64,000 bases of DNA. Origin: Triglochin maritima (lineage: Eukaryota; Streptophyta; Magnoliopsida; Alismatales; Juncaginaceae). The DNA lies in assembly GCA_963682175.1 (NCBI GenBank), contig OY821777.1, forward strand, positions 22,402,001-22,466,000. Reading direction: 5' to 3'. Numbering within the stretch: position 1 is the first letter of the stretch; each line of letters starts with the position of its first letter. A program made the translations under genes and the position numbers. Under the pieces are notes generated by a model. The model was not told the origin of the DNA and searched no databases. It saw nothing but the letters and a program-made list of their open reading frames with translations. This document shows positions 44,099 through 55,231 of this stretch, one piece after another.

Positions 44099-47000
44099 CT
44101 ATGTACAACAATGGGCTCCCATCTTCATATATCGAGGGACATCAAATGGGAACCCGCCATCTCTCGAGCCAGAAATGCACCTGTATGGGCTCGCAACATA
44201 CAAAACAGAATTGCTTGACCACCTGACACCCTTATTAGCATTGTGGTCGTTCGATGCCTCTCGAGAGTTATCAAAAGAGGAGGCATGAATGAGAGGTGAA
44301 CCTCTACCAGGTTGAAGGGTATCAGGTGGTTGATTCTTAACCCACATGGGGTCCTCAGCAGATACAGAATGAAGAGCATGTGACCTAGAGGCCATAAAAA
44401 TGGTATCTGGTGGCTCAAAAGCCATGTGATCAAAAGGATGTGGCTCAAGGGCCACGTGATCAGAATATAAGGCACCTTCTTGTGCCAGCTCTGGTGAAAC
44501 ATCTTCACCACCTTCAGGATCATCATCGAACAATTCTCGGAAGTACTTGAAGGTGCCCTCAACTTCACTCTCATCCATGCCTTGGATAAGGTTAACCCCA
44601 ACAGGGTCAGTGAAGTCACCTGGCTTCTTGCCGATGGTGAAGATGTTGAAATCCGCGCAATGACTACCATAAGTCAAGCTTATCAGACCATTGTGACAAT
44701 TGATCAAAGCATTGGAAGTCGCAAGAAATGGTCGCCCCAGAATGACAGGAATTTGTCCAAGTGGGTTGGGCACAGGTTCAGTATCCAAGACAAAGAAGTC
44801 GACTGGATAAATGAACTCTTACACTTTGATCAGCACATCTTCCACCACACCCCTCGGTTTCTTCATAGACCTATCATCCAATTGAAGAGTGGTTTTTGTT
44901 TGTTTGAGGTCTCCAAGACCGAGGTGGGTGTAGACAGAATATGGCAGAAGATTAACAGATGCACCAAGGTCCAATAAGGCACGATGTATGGACACATCAC
45001 CAATCACACAAGAGATACTAGGACACCCAGGGTCCTTGTACTTGACTTGCATGGGTTGTGCCAACAACGAACTCACGTTAGCCGCAAGAAAAGCTTTCTT
45101 GGGAACATGAGTTTTTCTTTTCTTGGTGCATAAGTCCTTGAGAACCTTGGCATAAGGTGGCATTTGCTGAATCACCTCCAAAAGAGGGATGTTCACCTTG
45201 ACTTGCCGAAACATCTCAAGCATCTTGTCATGCTGATCAGAGGTTTTCTTTTTAAGGCGCTCAGGGAATGACACCTTCGGGGCATAAGGGTGCGAAGGAA
45301 CCCCAGAATTCTGGTCCAAAGAAATATGAGTGGGGACCTCAGAATTTGATTCCTTCGACACAAGAGGAGACAAGGGGACCTCAGGGTTCAGCCCCTTTGT
45401 TGAAGGAAATGTAGAAGGAACCTCAGGATCTGGCTCCTTCCTGGAAGTATTTGTAGAGGGAGCCTCAGGATCTAGCTCCCTCAGAGATGGTGATGACAAG
45501 GAAGACACCCCAATGTGGTTGTCCACCTCCTTACCAGACCTCAAAGTATGAATCACATTAATATGATGGGTCGGTTCAGAGGTAGCATGAGGTAAAGGTG
45601 TTCTTCCTTGAGAATGGGTGCCCCGAGGATTTACCTCGGGTTGACTCGGTAATTGACCCTTCTCACGTTCATGGAGCTGATGAGCCAACTGGCTAACTTG
45701 CATTTCCAATGCTTTGACCGAATTATTGCTGACCGTAATCATGGATTGAGTGCTCTGCATGAACGTTTGAAGGGTTTGTTCAAGGGTAGAGTCCTTAGGG
45801 TCAACCCGCTGGGGTGGTGGAGTTTGGTTAGAATAACCCGACGAAGAGGCCTGACCAGGTTGGTAATTATGGTGCTGAGACCTTTGATGCGGGGGCTGGT
45901 AGGTCACCGATCGGCGTGGAGGTTGATAAGGTGGAGGTTGAGGTTGAGCGTGCGAGCTCTGACCGTGGCCTCCACTAGACCCCCAAGAGAAGTTAGGATG
46001 GTTACGCCATCCTGGGTTGTAGGAATGACTGTACGGGTCATTTCGGGGCCTTTGTTGATACATCGCATTTGCATGCTCAGTATCCCTTGGAGCGTAAGCG
46101 CACTCCAAGTCATCATGTCCCGACAGTCCACACCTAGTACACCCGGGAGTAGCGACCTGAGCTACAGGAGCTCGGTCCATCTCCAAACTCTCTATCCTAC
46201 GCATGAGAGCAGCCATTTTCGCCTCAGACGCGATAGTCGACTCAACATGATATGATCCAGCTCGACCAGAAGACCTGGTGGCTGGTGGCTCTCTCATGGT
46301 GTCCCACTCGAAGGTACGCTCAGCCATAGACTCAAAAGTGTCCCATGCCTCCTCGATGGGTTTCATTTGGAAGTCACCCTGACACATTGACTCCACCAAT
46401 GTGCGGGTGTTATAGTTGATGCCCTCATAAACAATCTGGCACAGCTGCCATAGCTCAAGTCCATGATGAGGGCATTGCTGGAGAAGGTCCTTGAACCTCT
46501 CAAAGAAACCATGAAACGATTCGGTCTCGATCTGATACATTTGATGTATCTGGTGCCGTATCTGTTGAGTTTTCCTTTGAGGGAAAAATCTCTTCAGAAA
46601 GACGGTCACAAAGTCATCCCATGACCGAATCGAGCTCGCCGGGAGGCTATACATCCATTTCTTCGCATTATCCTTCAATGCGAAAGAAATCATCCTCAAC
46701 CGGACTGAATCCTCGTCAAGCTGTTGAAGCTTGAACATGGATCATGCTTCCTCTAATTTGCGTATAAAGATATACGGATCCTCCTTATTGGCAGTAAAGG
46801 TTGGAAGCATGCTCACATATTGAGGTTTGAGCTCATAGTTGTTCCCGCGAGCAGGGGGAACAACTATGCAAGAAGGCTGCGCTGCCCGAACAGGATGGGT
46901 CCGCTCCCACAAAGTCATCGGTCTATCATGTCGAGCTAAAGGTGGTGGTGCACCAAGAAGTCGATCCTGACCGAATCTCCCTTCCTCTCGAGACAGAGGA

Positions 47001-47146
47001 GGAGGAGAAGGAGGTCTACGTGGTGGTGGGAACGTTCCGAGGTACTCCATGTATGGAACCCGGTCTCCCTCGCCACCACGAGACGACTCGGCCTCTTGCT
47101 CCAAAGGAGCACGAGGCGGAGATGGTCGATCACCAAGACCGTCCAT
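44099..47146 (-). pseudogene. Gag-protease of element C, two in-frame stops
   Basis: Start at the conserved MDG (47146). The frame is continuous except for TGA at 46742-46744, where B has Cys (EEVC), and TAA at 44819-44821 inside the protease, where B has Gly. In order: PYIFIRKLEEA, capsid domain with SFALKDNAKKWMYSLPAS and VFLKRFFPQRKTQ, knuckle CTRCGLSGHDDLEC, a linker with repeated EVPST/EPDPEVP units, VKVNIPLLEVIQQMPPYAKV, retropepsin LLDLGASVNLLPYSVY and LGRPFLATSNALINC, then an acidic tail with LEPHPFDHMAFEPPD. The normal stop after FPFDVP is mutated to CGA, adding about a dozen residues to 44099. Without the stops this would be an Athila/Tat-like Gag-Pro of about 1,000 residues. Confidence 0.85.
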
Positions 47147-48257
47147 CTCAGAAGAATGCACTCTCTCGAGTCGAGCGCTCTCACCAGAACGAGCCCAACC
47201 TCGCATAAAATACTCGACTCAACTCTAAAAAAACTCAACAGAAGGTGTACTAGAGGAGGAGACTATACGTAGAGAATAGATGAGGAGAGGACTCAGGTGA
47301 GGAGGGAAGAATCCCTAGAGCTAGCGTGGGTAGAGGGATCAGGAAGAAGCCTAACTAGCAAGCACAGCTCAAACAATGTAAGGCAATGGGTCCTTAGGCT
47401 AGACGACGCCTAACTTAGAGGTCACTAGCCTCGACACGTCTCACCTTCCTACAACGAGGACCACAATGCCCAGCAAGTCATACCAGATCCGGAGATCCAG
47501 TACCTCCTACTATCGACAAGGTAGGAAATGCCGATCAGGTCATGACGGTCTCAACTAGATTACTCTCCTAGTGCGCCCGCAATCCTAGGGCCAATGTCTA
47601 CTTGCTTTTAGTTAAGGCTTTATTAAGAGTGATTTTTGGGGCCAAGGAAAGGGTGATGAAATCCCCCACCTTATCTTTTATGGGACAGCCCCTCCTTAGT
47701 AGCGATTTGATCCAAGATCTAGCAATCAATCGCTCCAATCAAATGCTCTCTCACTCTTGTCCCGATGCACCTTACTAACTAATGCATGATCGAAACATGC
47801 ATGAATGAGAGATTTGGGTGCACGTACCTCACGCCAGCAATCATCAACAAAATGTAAAGAAAAGAAAAGACAAATGCAGGCAAGGTCTACACATGATGCA
47901 TGACCTAGATGGCAAGGAGTCTAATCTTTTGCTTTGAGTTTTATGGTCCAAGTTGATTCATGGGGGAGTGATTAATGATCTGGGAGCAAAAGAGAAGTCA
48001 CAGCATGCCAAATATGGCTCCCAGATAACACAAAGTACAACACTAACTACCAGAACAAATTTTGAAGCAGGAAACCCTCACCAAGCCGCCAATTGGCGGT
48101 CTCCAACCGCTGATTGGCGGTCCTTTTGGAGCTTCTGGTCCTCAAACTTGTCCTGTAGCCTCCCCTTGCTCTGATGGTTCCCTGAAACTACGAAAAACTG
48201 GAAACAAAAAATCAAAAACCCCTCGAATCTTCAAAACCAAGGTCTGGACAGAGCACC
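47147..48257 (-). other. element C leader
   Basis: Non-coding leader on the minus strand, collinear with the leader of A: palindrome pair (48085-48122), GGGGCTGTCCC block near 47685 and GTCATGACCTGATC block near 47540. Confidence 0.6.
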
Positions 48258-48275
48258 TCCCCGGCAACGACGCCA
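48258..48275 (-). other. element C primer-binding site (tRNA-Asp)
   Basis: Reads TGGCGTCGTTGCCGGGGA on the minus strand, one mismatch from the site in A and B. Confidence 0.85.
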
Positions 48276-48281
48276 AAAACT

Positions 48282-49817
48282 TGATTGATCGTTTTATATT
48301 TAACCGCAAGTGCACGGCCGCGTTGAAGCGGTGGCAAATACGGGTCGTCCACTGGGAGGTGTGTCGACACTTGGTTTGTGCGAAGGAGAGAGGTAAAGAA
48401 AGGAAAAAAAGGTTGGTCTGATTACACTAAACTACACTAAGATGCAAATGGAAATGGAAAAGAAGCAAGAAAAACTAAACCCCAAAGGGGGTAGAGAAAT
48501 AATGTGAACATAAAGAAGTGTGTGTGTTCATTAAGCTCCTCACAACATGTAGTGCATGAAATCATAAAACTACATCCAACTTTTCCTCCACATGAATTAA
48601 GATAAGACTACATCATTAAAACATACAAGACAATAATTGGAATAAAGCTACATGAACTCAAGTATAAAGACTATACCCTACTATGCCTCCACATGAATTA
48701 AGATTTCACTACATCATTAAAACATACAAGACATTAGCTAAGGAAAAGGAAACAAGAGCACATACACTACAAATTGTGTTTCCAATATTAACTTCATCCA
48801 TATCCTAACCTTATCATTCCCCATAAAATAGGTCCACTAATCAAAGCATAAGCTAAGCTCCATTCAAGAGCATTAGCATATCAAAGATAAGAGTGAAAAC
48901 CCATTAGATGGTTATGGAAATCATATAAAGCTCAAGGGATAAAGATAACACACACTTAATACACTACATGATTATATCACATATTTTCTCCACCCCCAAA
49001 TGGGGATGGAACTACTCACTACTCATTACACTAACTATATTAGCAAAAGAAAGCATAATACTGAAATGAAAGTTAACTAAGAAGGCAAGAAGCATTAAAG
49101 AAACATAAAAGGAAAGGAAAGACTAAACAAACATGCACAAATTAAAAGACAAGATTAAAAGAAACTAGAAGAATTATTTTTATTAACAAATGACTCACAT
49201 TGAAGGTAGCATTCTTCTCCACCTTGAGTTTTTGCTTCAAGGCTCACTCCTTAGTAGAGAGAATGCCACCAAGCAATGGGTACAATGGGAGGTGAAGAGT
49301 TCTATTTATAAGCATGGAAAAAGCTAATCCGGGACAATCCCCCGATGTGGGACTAAACCAATACCAAAAATAGCCTAAACAAACCATAATACACGTCCAG
49401 GAGAAGACTTATCGGATCTGGAATGATCCAGACCGCCAATTGGTGGCCTATAGGATCCAGATCCGTCTGAATTTGTTTGTGGGCTTTTCTTGAAGTGTGT
49501 CTTGGTCTTGGATGCATCTACTCAGTCTATTGGAGCTCCGACCCAAATCGAATTACCAAATTACTCCCCATGATGGTGTGGAGTTTCCTGTTTTGCTCTT
49601 AGGTCCTTCGGTCTTACGATCAGATCCTTCTCCATTGCATCTCAGTCCCTAGGTCTCACAATTAAGTCCCTTTTTCCTGCTTTTGGGTCCTTTCATGGCT
49701 CTTCTCTTCAAACCTATTCATTCCTGAAAACTAAACAAAAAACTCGTAACATAGCATTGTTTAGGTTAAAGATAATGGATATAAGATACAAATATAAACA
49801 TGAAATGATGCCAATCA
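48282..49817 (-). repeat. element C 5' LTR
   Basis: 1536 bp, minus strand TGATTGGCATC...GATCAATCA. TATA on the minus strand at 49303-49310; one palindrome arm is altered (AATTGGTGGCC near 49438). Confidence 0.9.
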
Positions 49818-50024
49818 ACAATCTTTGCAAAAACATGGTTTAGGATTTACTGCCAAATTGAAAAACCATGCTTCTTATACAACTTTAAATGGAAAGCACT
49901 TAGTTGTAAAGCATACTTCCTCAAATGTGTGGGCTCCTAAAACCAAAATGGTTTGGGTTCCCAAAGCTAACATTCAAGGACCCAAAGTTGTTTGGGTACT
50001 AAAATCTACACTTGTAGGTGCTTG
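49818..50024 (+). pseudogene. Sirevirus gag of element F, second part
   Basis: Continues the F gag after element C: SLQKHGLGFTAKLKNHASYT, then NVWAPKTKMVWVPKANIQG and a stop. W-VPK-type repeats normally lie just before the Copia protease. The pol region that should follow is absent. Confidence 0.7.
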
Positions 50025-50682
50025 AGGAAGAAATTGGTGGTGACTGGGCGAGCTTAAGAGTTAAATTCAAATCCGGTTGCATCACCAAATGAGATTGGAA
50101 CCAATTCAAGCTTCAAGTTGGTATAATTTACTTATCCTCTAAATTTGTCAATAAAATTGGTTCTAGTCTAGGTTTTTATATGCTTAAGTGATGTATCATA
50201 TACCCATTCATTGCAAATCATAAATGGTTGAATAACATCCATAGTTTTAAGAGTCAAATTGTCTAAATGAATGTAAAAAGGGGAAATTAAAACATCACAT
50301 GCTTAATTGTAGTATTTGCTTGATGTCAATAGGGGAGCAATAAAATTGAACTTAATTGCAAAATCATATTCATATCGATAGGGGGAGCTTAATGAATATC
50401 ATTTTCTTAGAGTAATGAAGGGCAAAATTTAGTGGGAACAACTTCATTACAAGACATCCACATTGACCTTCAATTGTATAACCTTGTTTTATTAATATCA
50501 ATTTTTGATGGATGTCAAAGGGGGAGAGATAATTAAGGGGGTAACTTGGAATTTGGTATAAAATTGAACAAAAACTATGCACATCCATAGGGGGAGCATT
50601 AATATGCATAGTTTACATATAAAAATTCCATGTATTGAGTTATAGTTAAGATATAGGTTGCCATCATCAAAAAGGGGGAGAT
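50025..50682 (+). other. element F 3' non-coding region with repeated PPT-like tracts
   Basis: Five purine tracts of the type (A)GGGG(G)AG occur at about 50331, 50380, 50517, 50589 and 50669. The last one, AAAAAGGGGGAGAT, abuts the LTR and is the likely PPT. Multiple PPT copies upstream of the 3' LTR are a reported Sirevirus trait. Confidence 0.65.
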
Positions 50683-52198
50683 TGTTGGCTTTTTGACCTT
50701 AATCTATGTTTTGATGATTTAATCCACCTAATCTTAATTATAATCATGTAGAGTAGCACACATATTGCATTGCATACATATTGCTTTGTGCTAACCTCTA
50801 CAGGTGATCAAGACTCAAGGAAGAATGGAAAATCAAGTCAAGACATGTAATCAAGCTCTTTTGAAGACATGTATTTTGTATTTTCTTTGAGTCTTAGGAA
50901 CATGTGTAAATTGAGCATACTGGAGCTAAAATCAACTTATACGCACACTAGCTTCCTTATAGAAGTCACACACGAAATTTCACATAATTTGGACTTCATT
51001 AGATCACCCAAACTTAGACCGGAAAACACTAAACCTGAACTCTAAAAGTCTGCCCACATTCGATCGACCGTAACAGACCGTTCGGTCGACCGAGTGATCG
51101 ATCATCCCGTTTGTGTTTTCATTGCCTGGTTTTGGTCGACCGTGTATTTACTTTTGGTCGACCGTGTGCACCTATTTTTCCGACCGTTAGTTTTGTCATA
51201 TATAGCCAACGGTCATATTCGTATAAAACAATTATACCCCAAATACATTTCATGTATCGGTCGACCGAGGAGCTTGATCGGTCGACCGACTATCCGTCTC
51301 TTGACAAACCCAAACCTACTGTTGAAAATCAGGTCGACCGCCCGAACTTGTTTCGGTCGACCGAATAGATCATTGTTTGTCAACCCCAAAGTGCCTGGTA
51401 CAAATCGGTCGACCGATTCCTTTTTGGAGTTCGACCGATCACTTAAGTGTGCCTAAGTCGTAGTATTGGGCGGTCGACCGTTACCTAACCGGTCGACCGA
51501 ACTTAGTTCTAAACTGCCAAACGGTCGACCGTTCGTCCCGTTTCGGTCGACCGAATTAACTCAGTATTGGGTCCTGCGATTTTCTATTTTGTGTATCACA
51601 CATAACCTCACACCCAATCAATCCCAACGGTTCTATTCTCTCTAATGTCTATATAAAGAGTTGTAAAACACATTTTAACACAACTCTCCTAGCACTACTT
51701 GTCCAATACATTAGAGAGAAACCCAACACACTCAAAGCCTCAAACCTTCCACACTTTAATCACAAATCCAATCTCATTCAAGTGTGCTCAAGTTTAGAGA
51801 GTGTGTTCCACTCAAGTTTGTTGCTGCCAAAGTGAAGTAAAGGTTTCGGTGAAAGCCCAAAGCATTCCTCTCGGATTGTGAGAGAGGAAAGTCAAGCTCG
51901 CGAGGTTGTTCGCGGAGCTTGTTTTGTAAAAGGCGTTCTCACCCGGCCCGGAACGAGGAGTGGATAGTGAAGACGCGAGCGGAGCTCGGTGATCGAGCGG
52001 AGCTTGCAAGAGAGTACGTAGGCGGTGGCCGAACCTCTGTAAAACCCCCCGTGTTCCATTGTGGTTTGCATATTTCTATTCTTTACTTGTTTGTTTGTTT
52101 GTTTAATTCCGCTGCATATCTTTGATAGATCAAACGAGTAGGTAATTAAACTTAATTGTGATTAGAGATTGTGGACCCATAACCCACACGATCCTACA
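50683..52198 (+). repeat. element F middle LTR
   Basis: 1516 bp, TGTTGGCT...GATCCTACA. It follows a PPT like a 3' LTR but is followed by a PBS and gag like a 5' LTR. Palindrome array at 51061-51556, TATATAAA at 51650. Confidence 0.9.
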
Positions 52199-52530
52199 TT
52201 TGGTATCAGAGCCTTGTGCGCTAAATCGTATTTTTAGCATGGCTAGTACATCTAATCACGTAGAGGGATTATGCACAACTCGACCTCCTTTGCTTAATGG
52301 GTCTAATTATGATTATTGGAAGAATAGGATGAAGATTTTCCTAATTTCTAATGACCTTAAGTATTGGATGTTTCTCCAAAATCCGTACACCCCCCAAATG
52401 AAGATGAATTAGATTCACTTACAAGACCCAAAATGAAAGAAATCGAAATGAATTCGAAAATCATGAACATCTTGTATTGTGGCCTTAATGAGGGTGAATA
52501 TAATAGGATTAGAGGTTGTGTTAGTGCATA
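52199..52530 (+). pseudogene. second F internal region stump (PBS and gag start)
   Basis: TGGTATCAGAGC at 52201-52212, then gag from ATG 52239 (MASTSNHVEGLC...). It has the same C6 run (52390-52395) and the same frame loss as the first copy, with about four base differences. It ends at TGAG (52531-52534), where it joins LTR sequence. Confidence 0.85.
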
Positions 52531-53813
52531 TGAGTCTTAGGAACATGTGTAAATTGAGCATACTTGAGCTAAAATCAACTTATACACACACTAGGTTCCT
52601 TATAGAAGTCACACACGAAATTTTACATAATTTAGACTTCATTAGATCACCCAAACTTAGACCGGAAAACACTAAACCTAAACTCTAAAAGTCTGCCCAC
52701 ATTCGGTCGACCGTACCAGGTCGTTCGGTCGACCGAGTGATCGATCATCCTGTTTTTGTTTTCACTGCCTGGTTTCGGTCGACCGCGTATTTACTTTCGG
52801 TCGACTGTGTCCACTTATTTTTCCGACCGTTAGTTTTGTCGTATATAGCCAACAGTCGTATTCGTATAAAACCAATTATACCCCAAATACATTTCATGTA
52901 TCAGTCGACCGACTATCCGTCTCTTGACAAACCCAAACCTACTGTTGAAAATCGGTCGACCGCCCGAACTTGTTTCGGTCGACCGAATAGATCATTGTTT
53001 GTCAACCCCAAAGTGCCTGGTACAAATCGGTCGACTGATTCCTTTTTGGAGTTCGACCGATCACTTAAGTGTACCTAAGTCGTAGCATTGGGCGGTCGAC
53101 CGAACTTAGTTCTAAACTGCCAAACGGTCGACCGTTCGTCCCATTTCGGTCGACCGAATTAACTCAGTATTGGGTCGTGCGATTTTCTGTTTTGTGTATC
53201 ACACATCAACTCACACCCAATCAATCCCAACGGTTCTATTCTCTGTAATGTCTATATAAAGAGTTGTAAAACACATTTTAACACAACTCTCCTACCACTA
53301 CTTGTCTAATACATTAGAGAGAAACCCAACACACTCAAAGCCTCAAACCTTCCACACTTTAATCACAAATCCAATCTCATTCAAGTGTGCTCAAGTTTAG
53401 AGAGTGTGTTCCACTCAAGTTTGTTGCTGCCAAAGTGAAATAAAGGTTTCGGTGAAAGCCCGAAGCATTCCTCTCGGATTGTGAGAGAGGAAAGTCAAGC
53501 TCGCGAGGTTGTTCGCGAAGCTTGTTTTGTAAAAGGCATTCTCACCCGGCCCGGAACGGGAACTGGATAGTGAAGACGCGAGCGGAGCTCGGTGATCGAG
53601 CGGAGCTTGCAAGAGAGGACGTAGGCGGTGGCCGAACCTCTGTAAAACCCCCCGTGTTCCATTGTGGTTTGCATATTTCTATTCTTTACTTGTTTGTTTG
53701 TTTGTTTGTTTGTTTGTTTAATTCTGCTGCATATCTTTGATAAATCAAACAAGTAGGTAATTAGACTTAATTGTGATTAGAGATTGTGGACCCATAACCC
53801 ACACGATCCTACA
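52531..53813 (+). repeat. element F third LTR, 5'-truncated
   Basis: Lacks the first 205 bp of the LTR. Ends GATCCTACA followed by the ACACT duplication. Palindrome array 52703-53157 is shortened by two deletions whose ends lie in palindrome units. TATATAAA at 53253. Confidence 0.85.
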
Positions 53814-53940
53814 ACACTCACTCTTCATTTTCTTCCCCCACTCGAGTACGGTCGACGATGACTCGTACTCTCTCCTCGTAGATACGACCCTAATTTTTCA
53901 TCATTTCAACGCGACCATGCACTTACAGTTTTGAACTTCA
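53814..53940 (+). mobile_element. LTR G, fragment 4 of 4
   Basis: Begins with the right ACACT duplication of F and ends TTTGAACTTCA, with the family's terminal segment in degraded form (CATTTCAACGCGACCATGC). The following GATCCCGAAC is not a PBS, so G is a 3' or solo LTR. Confidence 0.65.
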
Positions 53941-54737
53941 GATCCCGAACAAGCTTAACAAGTGTGGTAATATGAAACACCTCAAAGGCTACATTCAAAC
54001 CAAGGAACCGGTAAAAAAACCTAGTGAGGAAGCCTAGGAAAAACCAATTCCTATATGCAACAAGTTTGAATAAAATCATCGAGCAGAAGTCATCACAATC
54101 AACAATGTGCCATTGAGAAAAAACCGACTTCAAAGTCGAACCAACCCTAGTCTTCCATTTTCCTGTCCTCTTGGGCCTAGTGCTCGAACTACGCCCAACT
54201 TCCTGCAACTTGGGCCCATAGATCCCGTAGTGAATGGCGATATTTGGAAAACACCTACTCATTGAGCATGAAGGAAACTTCCAACAAACAACATAATTTG
54301 TTTTCTATCACATTCCAGAGATAGAGATAAACAACATAATAGCTCCATTTAACCTCGCCTAGGTATCCCTTCTCAACATGCTTAGTAGTAGTTCTCTCAT
54401 GCAAAAGACAAATGATATTACTAGTAATCAAGGCAGTGACGGAGAAGCAGGTTAGGATAGAAATTACTTATTTCCGATCAAGCTTTTCAAAAATGAAAAA
54501 CATGATCGGTTCCAAGGTGAGTTTGCTGATGCATTTGCAAAACTTGTGCCCACCAAAATAAATCTCCCGTTTGATGCCAAAAACTATGAAGTTGTAGCAA
54601 GTGAAACCAGAAGTGTTAATAAAGGCAAACATTATAAAACGCACGGTCAATTGCAACATGTGGTGAACTGGTGCTTCCTATTTCCGATCGAATCAAACTC
54701 AAGCATGAGCTGATTTGATCGGTTCCAAGAGCCTTTT
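53941..54737. other. unassigned sequence with a short repeat pair
   Basis: A minus-strand frame (54262 down into LTR G) has no recognisable family. A phrase ATTTCCGATC...GATCGGTTCCAAG occurs twice, near 54469 and 54672. Probably old element-internal DNA. Confidence 0.35.
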
Positions 54738-55231
54738 TGTAACATCCCGAAACAGCAGAAATTTAAAAATTTAAACAACTAAGAGATCACTAGATAAAAC
54801 TCATCAACAGGAATGTTACTCATATAATCCAACAGTCGGTGTACCAAAATACAACAGAGTTTGTCAAATGACATGATTACAACAATACAACGAAAGACAG
54901 GTACAAGTAATCATGACGACCTCGAAGAGTCCGAAGAGGATCCTAGACCCAAAATGTCTGCGCCTGCTGTCACCACCGAACATAACCTACTGCGGTCCTG
55001 AAATATGAATCAAACAATGATGCCTGAGTTTTCCATTAGGAAACCACGTATGCCAAGCTCGCCTATATGAATGCGACAGTACGGTAAATGAACCTATCAT
55101 ACTAGTAGCATGTCATATCAACATCTGCAATGCATCGAATCCCTCAAAGGGTAAACGGGCCCTCAGTCCAACAACACAAGTACCCTCCAATGGTCAACAA
55201 GGACATCAGTCCAACAACAACAACAGGTCTC
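54738..55231 (+). mobile_element. LTR fragment of another family (Ty3-like)
   Basis: Starts TGTAACATCCCGAAACAGCA, an LTR-start type common in plant Ty3 chromoviruses, and is cut at 55231 by the D/E array. The family assignment rests on the start and style only. Confidence 0.45.

Larger units (their letters stand above)
40976..49817 (-). mobile_element. element C: Gag-Pro LTR retrotransposon nested in F
   Basis: 8842 bp between ACAAT duplications (40971-40975, 49818-49822). On the minus strand: 5' LTR 48282-49817, tRNA-Asp PBS, leader, gag-pro, 3' non-coding block, PPT and 3' LTR 40976-42511. By eye about 35 differences separate the LTRs, just over 2 percent. The LTRs are close relatives of those of A. 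The F gag frame continues across it (LLGSQRQ then SLQKHGLGFT). No RT or integrase. Confidence 0.92.
37975..53813 (+). mobile_element. element F: Sirevirus (Copia) with three LTRs, containing element C
   Basis: Flanked by ACACT (37970-37974, 53814-53818). Layout: LTR 37975-39495, internal region with gag (split by C at 40976-49817), LTR 50683-52198, a 334-bp stump of a second internal region (PBS and gag start), and a third LTR lacking its first 205 bp (52531-53813). Protease, integrase, RT and RNase H are missing from the internal region. By eye the middle LTR differs from the 5' LTR by about 20 changes, while the third LTR is more diverged. One insertion followed by unequal recombination and a TGAG-microhomology deletion explains it. 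Confidence 0.85.

Noticed and set aside
36806..53157. Regularly spaced palindromes resembling a CRISPR array
   Set aside because: The repeats are 8-10 bp with irregular spacing, lie inside LTR U3 regions of a plant retrotransposon, and the intervals are shared between LTR copies.
20371..53940. TSD for LTR G
   Set aside because: The left flank GGTTT and right flank GATCC do not match, so solo or 3' LTR status was left open.
53906..54262. 118-codon minus-strand frame
   Set aside because: It begins in unassigned DNA, runs into the end of LTR G and has no recognisable motif.
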